Notes: a model not told the origin generated them from the sequence alone. A stretch of 64,000 nt of DNA from Pseudobacteriovorax sp. (GCA_013215145.1 JABSRP010000012.1:186001-250000); one strand, 5' to 3'; positions 1 through 9,028 are shown, counted from the first letter of the stretch. Numbers and translations are program-made.

Positions 1-1
1 C

Positions 2-517
2 TGGTATTTTGGTGGAAAATACCATCTATTAGATGGCGGGGAGTGGCAAGTTGGAGTCGAGAGTTTTCATTACAGCGATGACTATGCTGACAAACTACCG
101 ACGGCGGCCAACGAATTTCGTATTGTCGGCGACTTTAGTCAAAAATCCCTAATTGGTATGACGTCATTGCAAGCTGTATATGTCGGTGCTCGTGATCTTA
201 GTCGCTATGGATATGATGAGCACTTCAACGAGTATAATCTTGATATCACTAGCAGTAGCTTTAATCAGGTCTCCGATCCGAAAAAGGTGAAGGTACCCGA
301 TTATGTCTTGCTGCACCTTAAGCATCAGATTCAAGTCAATCGTGATTATACCCTGGGATTTAGGGTGAATAACCTGACTAACTTTACTCAGGCCTCTGTC
401 GATGACACGCCAGCCACCTGGCACTGGCATGAGACTCATGGTCATTTTGATAATTTCCACACTTGGGGGCCTAATCAGGGTCGCGAGTATTTCATAGAAA
501 TTGGTGGAAAGTGGTAA
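2..517 (+). CDS. TonB-dependent receptor, C-terminal part (5' end outside window)
   Basis: The frame is open from base 2 to a TAA at 515-517, so the gene starts upstream of the window. About 170 residues remain. They show alternating aromatic/polar beta strands, the late-barrel segment with FRVNNLTNF (typical LxNLxN strand of TonB-dependent receptors) and a terminal strand ending in an aromatic residue (IGGKW), as outer-membrane barrels do. Several His residues lie in the last extracellular loop (WHWHETHGHFDNFH), which could bind metal; that is inference. Substrate unknown. A terminator-like hairpin follows directly. Confidence 0.75.
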   Translation, partial: WYFGGKYHLLDGGEWQVGVESFHYSDDYADKLPTAANEFRIVGDFSQKSLIGMTSLQAVYVGARDLSRYGYDEHFNEYNLDITSSSFNQVSDPKKVKVPDYVLLHLKHQIQVNRDYTLGFRVNNLTNFTQASVDDTPATWHWHETHGHFDNFHTWGPNQGREYFIEIGGKW

Positions 518-530
518 CGATTTAAAGCCT

Positions 531-559
531 AGGCCTTGGCAACAGCCTTGGCCTTTTTA
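531..559 (+). terminator. Rho-independent terminator-like hairpin
   Basis: AGGCC and GGCCT arms, extended by GGC/GCC inside two T-T mismatches, with an AACA loop and followed by TTTTTAT. It sits 14 bases after the stop of the receptor gene. Confidence 0.6.
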
Positions 560-670
560 TCTTAAATACTGGCGTCTACATTCACGAGCAGCTCTATAAA
601 CCTAGCTCTGTCTATTTATATAGTAAAAACAGCAGTTTAATATGTTTCCTCAAAACTTCCTATGCTGAAG

Positions 671-793
671 AATCGAAAGCATAGTCTTTACCGTTCCGGT
701 TGAAAGCTGACGATTTCCGGCTGATAGACTCTCTGGCTGTCAAAAACCGCTAGAGAATTTACATCATTGCTAACAAACAATCGAAAGCACAGT
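671..793. repeat. Imperfect 15-bp direct repeat flanking a leader region
   Basis: AATCGAAAGCATAGT (671-685) recurs as AATCGAAAGCACAGT (779-793), 14 of 15 bases identical and 108 bases apart; the second copy ends 14 bases before the start of the next gene. The rest of 560-807 shows no gene. The repeat could be an operator pair or chance. Confidence 0.3.
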
Positions 794-807
794 GAAAGGA
801 AACAGTA

Positions 808-1311
808 ATGATGTTTAATAAAATTCTTGGGATCGCGTTATTAATCGCCTCTAGCCAAGCTATAGGACAATGGTGTCATGATGAAAGAATAGCCACTGAT
901 GGTAGCTCTGTTAGACTAGACTACACAGTTGCTGACTTTTTCAGCCGATTTACTGGTCAGATCAAGGTGAGAGAAGCGACATGGATCAATTTAAAAAATG
1001 AATCCATCTCTCCAGATGCTGCGGTTCAATTTGTGTTTTTACGATATTTTGGTAGAGCTCCTGAAGGAAACTTAACTCATACCTATATCCTTGATGCGGA
1101 GTATGCTACTGATACTCAAGAGTTTTATGCAGCGGCACCGGCAAACACACCAATTATCTCAGAACAGTTTCCATCAAACCGTTACTATAACGAAGTTGCA
1201 GTGGTAGTCGACGGAGAATGGCTCAAGACGACAAGGAATCCAAATAGCTCAAACTTCCTGTTTGATGCGACAGCATTTGCCGATAACGGATTTTGTGTTA
1301 ATCCGTACTAA
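808..1311 (+). CDS. Small secreted protein of unknown function
   Basis: I do not recognise a family. The 167-residue product has a clear signal peptide (MMFNKILGIALLIASSQAIG, cleavage near residue 20) and is predicted to be periplasmic or secreted. Only two Cys remain after cleavage (near residues 23 and 163), at the two ends of the mature chain, so they could form one disulphide. The ATG pair at 808/811 is preceded by AAAGGA at a normal distance. It stands alone, with its own leader containing a direct repeat. Real gene likely because of the signal peptide and ribosome site; function open. Confidence 0.7.
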   Translation: MMFNKILGIALLIASSQAIGQWCHDERIATDGSSVRLDYTVADFFSRFTGQIKVREATWINLKNESISPDAAVQFVFLRYFGRAPEGNLTHTYILDAEYATDTQEFYAAAPANTPIISEQFPSNRYYNEVAVVVDGEWLKTTRNPNSSNFLFDATAFADNGFCVNPY

Positions 1312-1437
1312 TTGAGGTAAAATATCCGTATCTACGTGGCAGCCTAAAGCTACCTTAGGCTGCTATGTTTTCTTTTGTATTTAATCTGTGAGTCAGAGGT
1401 ATTCAATAGACCAAAATCACCAAAAGGAGTTGTATGT

Positions 1438-2163
1438 ATGAGAGTTTTAGTCGTGGATGATGAGGCTCACGCAAGGCAATCCGTGATTGATTTGCTCCAA
1501 CAATACTCCTCTGCGATAGATATAGTGGAAGCTTGCGATGGTGTAGAAGCAGTAGAAATCATTGCAAAGGAAGAGCCTGATTTAGTCATACTTGATGTTG
1601 AAATGCCTGCTGTTAGCGGATTTGATGTACTAAGACAGTTTCCAAATCGGTCCTTTGATGTGATTTTTGTAACAGCATATAGCGAGTTTGCTGTTGAGGC
1701 TTTTGAGCAAAGTGCTTGTGACTATATTATGAAGCCTCTTAGGCAACAGAGATTTAACCTCGCAATGGAAAAGCATCGCCGAAGAAGAGGTGATCTGAGC
1801 TCTTTGAATCGCCAGTTAATTGCTTCTGGAATCTATATGGATTCCTTCTTTATTAAAATTGGATCCAAAGCCAACCATATATTTACCCGTGATATCCCTT
1901 GGATCGAAGCCAGCCAAGGAGGGACTGATATCCATCTATCAGATAGAAGCTATGGCTCAGATTTTTCATTAGCACTATTTGAAGAGCAACTAGACCCCAG
2001 AGTATTTTTCCGAGTTCGCCGTAATATCATCGTGAATCGGAAATTCATCGAACGGATTACCTTTGGGTATCCTATCATTCTCCATCTGTACGATGGGACT
2101 GAAATTAGGGTTGCTAAAGATAGACGGTCAAGGGTGCGGCAGTGGCTCGAATCCACTAACTAG
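1438..2163 (+). CDS. LytTR-family response regulator
   Basis: DNA-binding response regulator of 241 residues. The receiver domain (about 1-115) has the acidic pair D7/D8, phospho-acceptor D53 in ILDVEMP, switch T79 in FVTAYS and K99 in the YIMKP motif. A LytTR DNA-binding domain follows (about 130-241; FFRVRRNIIVNRKFIERI is typical). The start at 1438 is chosen because AGGAG lies 8 bases upstream and the receiver core begins at once; an in-frame start at 1375 would add 21 unrelated residues. It converges with the binding-protein and LytS-type kinase genes that follow; LytS/LytTR pairs are a standard partnership, so this is probably the output of that sensor. Confidence 0.9.
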   Translation: MRVLVVDDEAHARQSVIDLLQQYSSAIDIVEACDGVEAVEIIAKEEPDLVILDVEMPAVSGFDVLRQFPNRSFDVIFVTAYSEFAVEAFEQSACDYIMKPLRQQRFNLAMEKHRRRRGDLSSLNRQLIASGIYMDSFFIKIGSKANHIFTRDIPWIEASQGGTDIHLSDRSYGSDFSLALFEEQLDPRVFFRVRRNIIVNRKFIERITFGYPIILHLYDGTEIRVAKDRRSRVRQWLESTN

Positions 2164-2282
2164 TGACGGTCTTATTAACACGATCTCGGCGTTTCCTCGT
2201 CAGAAAATCATCCTCATTTACGATTTGTAAACTGCGGTGATTTTCTTCCTCGTGCCTTTATCTTGTGACGATTAGTTCATCG

Positions 2283-3224
2283 TTATGGTTTGAATTCTAT
2301 GTAGCGATGTCGCAGGAGGACAACGGAAAACTCATGCCCTTGTTTTTGAATAAGCGGTAAGTGGTCGATTGTCTGTCCGCTCTCAATCATTTCGATGAGT
2401 TCAAAGACTTTCTGAACAGCGACTTTTTTATCCTTGATTAAAGTCATGGCTTGACTACCCTTTTGAACCCGGTTGATAGCGTCTTTTTCGCCATCCATCC
2501 CGGTAACAGGAACTCTATGTGGTGCGTTTAGAAGCTCCAGTGCTTCAATGACTCCCGATGCGAGAGCATCATTTGGAGAAAGCACTCCCGCGATATTACC
2601 ATTCGCGAGAGACCATGCCTCAAACATAGCTTTTTGAGCTTGGGCTGGACTCCAGTCCTCGATTTCTCTTTGTAGAATGACTTGATAGTGCCCCGCTTTA
2701 ATCTGGGGTGAAAGGTAAGACATGGCACCATCAAAATAATCTTGGGCATTGCGGTCGGTCTTGGGTCCTTTTAGGACAACAAGATTTCCCTGCTTTACTG
2801 TCTGGCTAAGAAATCGTCCCTGAACTTTACCCGCGTGCAAGGTATCATAGCCAATGAATATTTTTACTGGTGGGCAGTTAAGCCAGCGATCATAGGCGAT
2901 AACATATAGATTTGGGTATTTTTTGAGTTGCTGGCACATGGCTTCGTGATCATGAGGGGCAATGACTAAATAGTGACATGAATTAGCTACCAATCGATCC
3001 AACTGTGCCGATTGCTCTTCGGTCCGATTACTGCTGATATCCAGATAAAGCTCGACCTCTTTCCTGCGTTGCCCTTCCTCTAGGAAATGATTCCGATCGT
3101 TTTGCCAAGTTTCTTCGCGTTGGGTTGGAAGTAAGACACAAACTCTTGGTTTGCTCTCTGCTATAGCCGGTGATAATTCGCAGAAAATAGTGACAAAAAC
3201 TAAAAAGACTATTCGCATGTGCAT
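2283..3224 (-). CDS. Periplasmic sugar-binding protein (type I fold), sensor accessory
   Basis: The product of 313 residues has a signal peptide (MRIVFLVFVTIFCELSPAIA) and then the ribose/xylose-binding-protein fold (Peripla_BP_4 / XylF-like). Visible marks are the N-terminal VCVLLPTQREETWQNDR, a central GNIAGVLSPNDALASG and VPVTGMDGEKDAI, which are typical sugar-contact stretches. No ABC permease or ATPase lies nearby; instead the gene begins one base after the stop of a LytS-type kinase gene, with AAGGAAAG as ribosome site. This matches the arrangement of the clostridial XylFII-LytS xylose sensor, in which a binding protein presents the ligand to the kinase. Ligand here is unknown. Start could be the second ATG at 3218. 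Confidence 0.8.
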   Translation of the reverse strand: MHMRIVFLVFVTIFCELSPAIAESKPRVCVLLPTQREETWQNDRNHFLEEGQRRKEVELYLDISSNRTEEQSAQLDRLVANSCHYLVIAPHDHEAMCQQLKKYPNLYVIAYDRWLNCPPVKIFIGYDTLHAGKVQGRFLSQTVKQGNLVVLKGPKTDRNAQDYFDGAMSYLSPQIKAGHYQVILQREIEDWSPAQAQKAMFEAWSLANGNIAGVLSPNDALASGVIEALELLNAPHRVPVTGMDGEKDAINRVQKGSQAMTLIKDKKVAVQKVFELIEMIESGQTIDHLPLIQKQGHEFSVVLLRHRYIEFKP

Positions 3225-3225
3225 G

Positions 3226-4194
3226 TTACTTTCCTTGCTTTAGCTCTAATATGGCTGAGGTAAATCCATTCTGATCTTTAGTTAGAGAAAAATGGGCTTT
3301 TTCTTTACCGTATAAAAGCTGCCAACGACGTAGGGTATTTTTAAGTCCGACACCAAAGGCTATTTCCTGTGTCAAGGGAACCCCACTGTTTCTCACCAAA
3401 AGTCTCGAGAGGGTACCTTGTTGTTCAGTTGAGATTTCAATAAATCCTCCGTTGCGGCTTGGAGCTATTCCATGTTTGATACAGTTTTCAACCAAATTGA
3501 AAACCGATAATGGCGGCACGGCTACAAAAGATATATTGTTGTCCGAAGGTATGTTGAAACTAAGACGTTCCCCGAACCGTTGTTTTTGGATTTTTAGGTA
3601 ACCTCTCACGATGGCGAGTTCGGCAGATAGGCTGTGAGATCGTTGCTCTGACGACTGGAGTATTCCGTGATATAGATCGGAAAGATCTAGCAGTGTTGTC
3701 TCAGCTTCCTGGGGCTGTTTTTTCATACTTTGTGCAATCATACTGAGAGAGTTAAAAAGGAAGTGCGGTTGCAACTGACTTCGTAGTGTTGCCATCTCAT
3801 TCTCTACGGTTTTGCGTCGGAGGACCTCTTCTCGCTTTGCGCTTTCTGCCAATCTCTGCAGAGTTTGCTGCAGGTTGCTAGCTAAAAAATTAAATCCATT
3901 GGCCAACTCGGTAAGCTCTTGCTCTTCGGGTACGGCGACTCGTACGGAGTAGTCACCTTGACGAAGGGATTGAGTCCCGATGGTCAGATCTTCTAGAGAC
4001 GTCAAAGACTGAGCAACATAGTTACTTGCCCCTAGTGAAACCAGCCAGGTTCCTATGACAAATACAACAATTAAGATAAGCATCCATGTAAAGATCATCA
4101 TCCACAAATCCTCTTGATCACTCAACAGTCGCAGGCTTAATCCGTAGGGTATGTGGTTCGTTCCTATCATGGCGTTTAAAAATGATGTCTCCAT
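3226..4194 (-). CDS. LytS/YehU-type sensor histidine kinase, C-terminal part of a frameshifted gene
   Basis: Carries a transmembrane segment (about residues 33-57), a HAMP-like linker, a helical stretch, the His_kinase domain with the phospho-His in LRSQLQPHFLFNSL (H144 of this fragment) and an ATPase domain with FNLVENCIKHG and VGLKNTLRRW. The same frame is open upstream of this ATG to the G9 tract at 4402-4410, where it continues the frame of the N-terminal fragment if one G is added. I therefore read 4886-3226 as one kinase gene of about 553 codons broken by a -1 change. Either the strain lacks a full kinase, the tract varies in length, or the assembly dropped one base. It is followed by the binding-protein gene one base later. 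Confidence 0.85.
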   Translation of the reverse strand: METSFLNAMIGTNHIPYGLSLRLLSDQEDLWMMIFTWMLILIVVFVIGTWLVSLGASNYVAQSLTSLEDLTIGTQSLRQGDYSVRVAVPEEQELTELANGFNFLASNLQQTLQRLAESAKREEVLRRKTVENEMATLRSQLQPHFLFNSLSMIAQSMKKQPQEAETTLLDLSDLYHGILQSSEQRSHSLSAELAIVRGYLKIQKQRFGERLSFNIPSDNNISFVAVPPLSVFNLVENCIKHGIAPSRNGGFIEISTEQQGTLSRLLVRNSGVPLTQEIAFGVGLKNTLRRWQLLYGKEKAHFSLTKDQNGFTSAILELKQGK

Positions 4195-4373
4195 AGGTCT
4201 ACCAAGAAAGAATAGCTCTTTGTTATCGACTTTAAATTCGATCTTAAATTTATTGGAATGGCTATTTTGTAGGGATTGAAAAATCTGCTTGGTCCATCGA
4301 GACTGTTTATAGACCTGTGTACCCAGGGCTAAGTAAGCAGTAATGCGATTACCTTCATAAACTGGGATGCAGA

Positions 4374-4886
4374 TTATGATAATAAGGATTCGATTTTCCG
4401 GCCCCCCCCCACTTGAAAGCGAAATATGCGGCTGTCTTTTTCATTGTTTTGAGGCCAAGGATAAGACTCTAAATTCGATATAATCGTAGCAATATAGTCC
4501 TCCTTAGCGGAGGCGAGCACCAATCGTCTTCGGGCATCAATCCATGGTTTGACGTCTCCTTTTTCTGTGATACGAAAGGCCCAGCCCAAATCAAAATCGT
4601 ACTCTTCAATGAGTTTCGTAAGTTTGTCGACGTCATCGAAAGGGAAAGGAGAGCTGGGGACTATCCAATTGGAAGCTAGTTGTTTGGCCCGGGGCTCCAA
4701 AAGTCCAAGCTTAAATCTGAGGCGATTGGATTCGTCTACAAATGATCTTTCAAGTGCTTTTTGATCGTTGCTAATCAGGTAAGTGAAAGATATCGAACCG
4801 AGTATCATGAGAATCAAAGCAAGAAATAAACCTACTAATACTGCTATGCGACGGGACAACTTGGATTTTAGAGTGAGAGTGGTCAC
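4374..4886 (-). pseudogene. N-terminal sensor part of the frameshifted LytS-type kinase
   Basis: Encodes a short cytoplasmic tail, a transmembrane helix (about residues 13-35) and most of a periplasmic sensor region, then runs into GGG GGG GG at 4402-4410 and stops 9 codons later out of frame. Adding one G restores a reading frame that goes on through PENRILIIIICIPVYEG and a second membrane segment into the kinase part without any stop. The restored topology (helix, about 200-residue periplasmic domain, helix, HAMP, kinase) is normal for this family, which supports a single original gene. The fragment on its own would be a membrane-anchored sensor domain without kinase. Confidence 0.8.
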
Positions 4887-4908
4887 AGATCTTCCTGTCT
4901 GTACGAAG

Positions 4909-4969
4909 TTGCCGTCTGACCTGTTTAACGTTTCTGTAGCTCGTCATTCAATGATGACGGCAAACAGGT
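4909..4969. repeat. Overlapping inverted repeats upstream of the kinase gene
   Basis: TTGCCGTC (4909-4916) pairs with GACGGCAA (4956-4963), and ACCTGTTT (4919-4926) pairs with AAACAGGT (4962-4969). The two are mutually exclusive where they overlap. They lie 23-83 bases upstream of the kinase start at 4886 (minus strand) and could be an operator or leader switch. The remainder of 4970-5224 shows no gene I can support. Confidence 0.35.
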
Positions 4970-5224
4970 AACTTGTCTAGACTTTGCCTCGATTGGGACT
5001 GCTGTGTATACTTCTTTTCGTCACGTTTAGAGTTCCTTCTTTTCGAAACCATTGGATTAAGTCCATGTGTTTGTCGATTTTTCAATGGACCCGGACTAGG
5101 TGCTGCGCACTTGATGATGCAATAAAACAAAAGAGTGGGTTTCGGTCAGATCTCGTTTCCTTTGAGTTTTGTCTAGAAAATCTTTGGAATCATATGGTAT
5201 CTTAGGCCACTGCGAGGGAATGTT

Positions 5225-5590
5225 TTGGCGTATTTACTCAGAAAATGTATTAGTCTCGTTTGCTTGATATGCTTCTCGAGCCTTCAGTGCAATATTGCCA
5301 TGGCTTTGGTGTCCGCCTGCAAGTGCGCGGAACGCTCGCAAGGGCATGCCCACTGCGATGACATGCATGAAGAGGCTGAGCAATCGGGGCAAAGTCGCGT
5401 GATGCTTTGTCAGTGCATAAAATCCGATCAAGCAGCTCTAAATCATTCAGGAGCTTTGGTCCCTCTGGTTTTATTTGGGGAAATAGAACAAAATGTCCGT
5501 TCGGTTACCTTGCCAATGCCAACTCAGTATTCTGGGCAGCGCTATGAGATCTTTATAGGTTTCGATCCCCCTTACCCACGTGCCTCCTAG
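5225..5590 (+). CDS. Cys/His-rich secreted protein at head of copper-type locus
   Basis: Product of 121 residues starting at TTG 5225, with AGGGA 6-7 bases upstream; no good ATG exists in frame. A hydrophobic signal (about residues 6-27) is followed by a Cys/His/Met cluster: CKCAERSQGHAHC, DMHEE, MLCQC. Such spacing is usual in metal-binding or metal-sensing secreted peptides. I do not recognise the family. It precedes the MbnP/MbnH genes on the same strand with a 154-base gap, so a role in copper handling is a reasonable guess, not shown. Not to be confused with a methanobactin precursor, which is much shorter and has different Cys spacing. Confidence 0.6.
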   Translation: MAYLLRKCISLVCLICFSSLQCNIAMALVSACKCAERSQGHAHCDDMHEEAEQSGQSRVMLCQCIKSDQAALNHSGALVPLVLFGEIEQNVRSVTLPMPTQYSGQRYEIFIGFDPPYPRAS

Positions 5591-5744
5591 GGTTTTCTCT
5601 GAACAAAATTTCAATGTTTTTTACGAATGGATTTCCGACTTTCATTTTGAAGGCAGAAGTGACTCCGTTTGAACGAGAAGTCTGATCTGTGTCTACTTTA
5701 TTCATCGGAGATCATGCCTAAGCCTATTTCATAAGGGGTGACAT

Positions 5745-6647
5745 ATGAGACAATTTGGCTTTCTTTTTATCATGCTTTTGACAGTTGCGTCTATCGGCTG
5801 TGACGGCGATAGTTCTACGAATACATCAGGTCCCGTGTCGTCGGAAGTTTCGATTCAATTTCAGGCTGTTGCTGGAGACGTGGATATTAGCTGTGACGCG
5901 ACGCTGACCGGTTTGGGCACAACCGCGGTTTCGGCAAGTTTGGCAGATTTTAGATTTTTTGTTCATGATATCGCACTTATTGATGCCGCAGGACAGGAAA
6001 TAGCCCTTACCTTAGAGGAAAATGACTGGCAATCGTCTGATATAGCCTTGTTAGACTTTCAGAATAAAACTGATAGTTGCACGGGTGAGACAAAAGACAC
6101 TCATACCGCTGTAACTGGTACGGTTGCAGCAAATCTTTCTGACATTGCTGGCATTACGTTTAAGTTGGGTATCCCGGCTGAATTAAATCATAGTGATCAG
6201 GCAGCTGCGGTATCCCCCCTAAATATCACCAGCATGTTTTGGACCTGGAATGCTGGCTACAAATTCATAAGGGCTGACGTTGCTCCCGAAGGAGGGCTTA
6301 CTAGGCCCGACGATGCCGAATTTTCGGGTAGCACATTCAATTTGCACCTAGGGAGCACTGGATGTTCAGGTGACGCAACCCAAGGTGAGGCGGTAGAGTG
6401 CACCAATAAAAATCTAACTCAAATTTCCTTCGCGAGCTTTGACTCTACTTCACAGGCTATAAAGCTCGATTATGCTGATATCGTGAAGGCCCAAAACTTA
6501 AGTCAAGATTTGGGCGGAGCTCCAGGTTGTATGTCAGGTACGACGGATCCAGAGTGTTCGTCAATATTTACCACACTAGGTTTGGATCTAGCTACCGGAG
6601 CGGTCGCTGCTACGTCTGCCAGTGCCTTCACTGTTGTTGATCAATAA
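5745..6647 (+). CDS. mbnP: MbnP family copper-binding lipoprotein (first copy)
   Basis: Lipoprotein of 300 residues: signal with lipobox ASIGC (C19), then an MbnP fold (metallo-mystery pair four-Cys protein). Family marks are the opening SIQFQAVAGD, DFRFFVHDIALID, GITFKLGIP, the WTWNAGYKF segment with W166/W168, and Cys at 50, 112, 207, 219, 262 and 271. In characterised MbnP/CorA-type proteins a Trp in this region is oxidised to kynurenine by the partner di-heme enzyme and helps bind copper; here that Trp is conserved by position, the modification is inferred. RBS-like GGGG at 5736. The partner gene follows 18 bases later, so they are co-transcribed. Confidence 0.88.
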   Translation: MRQFGFLFIMLLTVASIGCDGDSSTNTSGPVSSEVSIQFQAVAGDVDISCDATLTGLGTTAVSASLADFRFFVHDIALIDAAGQEIALTLEENDWQSSDIALLDFQNKTDSCTGETKDTHTAVTGTVAANLSDIAGITFKLGIPAELNHSDQAAAVSPLNITSMFWTWNAGYKFIRADVAPEGGLTRPDDAEFSGSTFNLHLGSTGCSGDATQGEAVECTNKNLTQISFASFDSTSQAIKLDYADIVKAQNLSQDLGGAPGCMSGTTDPECSSIFTTLGLDLATGAVAATSASAFTVVDQ

Positions 6648-6665
6648 GACTGAGAGTATACCCCT

Positions 6666-7829
6666 ATGCTGATAAAGTTTGTGATAGCGGTTATTGTCGT
6701 CCTAAGTCTTGGACTTGGAGGTTGCCTTGAAAAAAGTGAAACAAGAGTTGACGGGGCCTCTACTGGTGGTGATGGTTTTGCTTGGGGGCTGACGGAATCG
6801 ATCCCTTTTCCCCAGGTCCCAGAGGACAACCCGATGTCGGAAGAAAAGTTTCAGCTGGGTCGGCATCTATTCTATGATGTGCGTTTGTCTGGTAATGGGA
6901 CCCAGAGCTGCGCCTCCTGCCACCAACAAAGCCTAGCTTTTAGTGACGGGTTGGCATTAGCCATCGGCTCGACAGGTGAAGTGCATCCCAGGAACAGTCA
7001 GCCTCTTGTAAACATAGCTTATAACTCAAGCCTTACCTGGGCAAATTCTAGTTTGCGTCACCTCGAACAGCAGATTTTAATCCCATTGTTTGGTGAAAAT
7101 CCCGTCGAGCAAGGCCTGAATGATGATAATATAGAAGAGGTATTGCAAATACTTCGCAATGATTCCGAGTACTCTAGTCTCTTTCTGGCGGCATTTCCCG
7201 ATGCTCAAACTCTGTTTACCGTTGAACAAATTGTTGATGCGCTTTCGATTTTTGTCAGGGGGTTGATTTCTTTTAATAGTCCCTATGATCGTTTCTTAGC
7301 AGGTGAGACAGATGCAATATCGGCTTCAGCTATCAGAGGTCGCGATCTTTTTTTTAGTGAACGTCTCGAATGTTTTCACTGTCACGGTGGGTACAACTTT
7401 TCTGATTCCACCTTTGACGAAACTATGGCTTTTATTGAGATGCCTTTTCATAACACCGGTCTATTTAATATTGATGGTAAGGGATCATACCCAAGTGACA
7501 ATAGAGGTTTGATGGATGTCACGAATAACGCTGATGATATGGGGCGTTTCCGTGCCGTGACCTTAAGAAATATTGAAGTTACAGCGCCCTATATGCACGA
7601 CGGGACGATGGCCAGTCTCGAAGAGGTGCTGGAATTTTATAGTGCTGGAGGGCGCAATGTTACCTCTGGGCCTAATTCTGGTGATGGCCGTGCGAGCCCA
7701 TTAAAATCTGGCTTTGTCACTGGTTTTGACATCTCGGATGCAGAGAAGCAGGATGTCCTCTCTTTCTTACGTAGTTTAACGGATAACGAGTTTCTTCAGA
7801 ATCCACGCTTTGCTAATCCCTGGGAGTAG
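6666..7829 (+). CDS. mbnH: MbnH family di-heme c-type enzyme (first copy)
   Basis: Cytochrome c peroxidase/MauG-like di-heme enzyme of 387 residues, predicted lipoprotein (lipobox LGGC, C20). Heme attachment motifs are CASCH (82-86) and CFHCH (236-240); the conserved TAPYMHDGT stretch (about 307-314) is intact. MbnH enzymes oxidise a Trp of their MbnP partner in the periplasm through a high-valent di-heme state, and the adjacent mbnP supplies that partner. Length is normal for the family. The next gene, an outer-membrane barrel, starts 5 bases after the stop, so all three look like one operon. Confidence 0.88.
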   Translation: MLIKFVIAVIVVLSLGLGGCLEKSETRVDGASTGGDGFAWGLTESIPFPQVPEDNPMSEEKFQLGRHLFYDVRLSGNGTQSCASCHQQSLAFSDGLALAIGSTGEVHPRNSQPLVNIAYNSSLTWANSSLRHLEQQILIPLFGENPVEQGLNDDNIEEVLQILRNDSEYSSLFLAAFPDAQTLFTVEQIVDALSIFVRGLISFNSPYDRFLAGETDAISASAIRGRDLFFSERLECFHCHGGYNFSDSTFDETMAFIEMPFHNTGLFNIDGKGSYPSDNRGLMDVTNNADDMGRFRAVTLRNIEVTAPYMHDGTMASLEEVLEFYSAGGRNVTSGPNSGDGRASPLKSGFVTGFDISDAEKQDVLSFLRSLTDNEFLQNPRFANPWE

Positions 7830-7834
7830 TTAGA

Positions 7835-9028
7835 TTGTTGTTAAAGAGTTTAGTTTTATGTTTTGTTTTGATGTCCAGCAGGGCTTTTTCCCATGGGGTC
7901 GAGGGGGCAGGTGCCTTGAAGGAAGGCCTATCCTACGCGGTGGTTGCAGACTTTCATCTTAGATCAGCAAGTCAAGGTCCCAGTGACTCGGTTTGGAGTA
8001 TTCCCGGCTTTTTAATGGGTGGCGAAGCGACTCCCATGGGAAAGGGGTTAAATATTGGAGAGGGAAGTCTTTCCACAGTTTATAAGCTTGGTGATATGTT
8101 TACCACAGCTAGACTCGAACAGCACGGCAATGCTCGTGGGGTCGAATTGTCAAACTTGTCTCTTGGTTATTTCTTGACTGATAGTCTTTATTTTGAATTG
8201 GGACAGCTTACCAGTCTTGCAGCGACTTATCAAAGACGAAGCCCGTTTCAGGACTCTCACGTTTCCATTCCTGTTGTATACGATGTTTTTTGGGGGCGGC
8301 ATTATACTGATAGAGGGTTGCGATTTGTTTGGCAAGGAGCCTCTGCTAGCTGCGGTGTTGAACTATGGACGGGAGATCGTTTCCCGGCTGCACAAAATGA
8401 CGAGGGTAACGGAGCTGGAGATATCTTTTGTCACATGGGCTTAACCCATGATTCATGGGAGTTTTTAGGCGAAGCCTTTGTCTTCGTTGGTGACAGTGAT
8501 CGTAGGCAGGATGATCGGTATGAAGGTGGACATAGTCACGGAGTGCAGACAGAAGATATTCCTCAGAGCTTTTTTACCGGTACAGTAGAAGTCTTTGGAG
8601 TCAGCGCACAGCCCAAGTATAAACTGAATCAAAACTATCATTTTGGGGTGCATGCCGAGATACAACAACTGCAGATGGAAGGCGATTTGCTATTGGATAC
8701 AAGGCAAACTGAGATCGAATCAAAACTCCAAAGTCTTTGGGTAGAATCGTTTTTCCAGTTTGATCAAACAACTTTCAGTCTTAGATACCAACATTTGCGT
8801 TATAAAAATGATTTATTTGGCAACGGTGCTGAGCCCATTACGGAAGCTTTGGGCATTGGTGGGGTTGGCGACCCTATCCGCCGATCGATTGCCCTGCGTC
8901 ATTCGTTTGATAAGAATTTGCAGGCGAAACTTGAGTGGCAAGACAATAGTGCAGCTTTTTACCGAGAAGAAGTGGTTTTGCTAGGGATCTCTTGGAAGTA
9001 TTTAGGACACATTGAAGCTCCCTTATAA
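7835..9028 (+). CDS. Outer-membrane beta-barrel protein in the MbnP/MbnH operon
   Basis: Product of 397 residues from a TTG at 7835, five bases after mbnH. The signal peptide is MLLKSLVLCFVLMSSRAFS, then the mature chain begins HGVEGAG. The rest is barrel-like: alternating strands such as YFLTDSLYFELGQL, a His-containing loop GGHSHGVQTED, and a final strand VVLLGISWKYLG. I cannot assign it to a named porin family. Its tight place between two MbnP/MbnH pairs suggests it is the outer-membrane route or receptor for the same metal system; that is inference from position. Confidence 0.7.
   Translation: MLLKSLVLCFVLMSSRAFSHGVEGAGALKEGLSYAVVADFHLRSASQGPSDSVWSIPGFLMGGEATPMGKGLNIGEGSLSTVYKLGDMFTTARLEQHGNARGVELSNLSLGYFLTDSLYFELGQLTSLAATYQRRSPFQDSHVSIPVVYDVFWGRHYTDRGLRFVWQGASASCGVELWTGDRFPAAQNDEGNGAGDIFCHMGLTHDSWEFLGEAFVFVGDSDRRQDDRYEGGHSHGVQTEDIPQSFFTGTVEVFGVSAQPKYKLNQNYHFGVHAEIQQLQMEGDLLLDTRQTEIESKLQSLWVESFFQFDQTTFSLRYQHLRYKNDLFGNGAEPITEALGIGGVGDPIRRSIALRHSFDKNLQAKLEWQDNSAAFYREEVVLLGISWKYLGHIEAPL

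Noticed and set aside
4948..5205. ORFs of 60-73 residues on both strands between the kinase and the Cys/His-rich gene
   Set aside because: Overlap each other, no signal or domain, no ribosome site.
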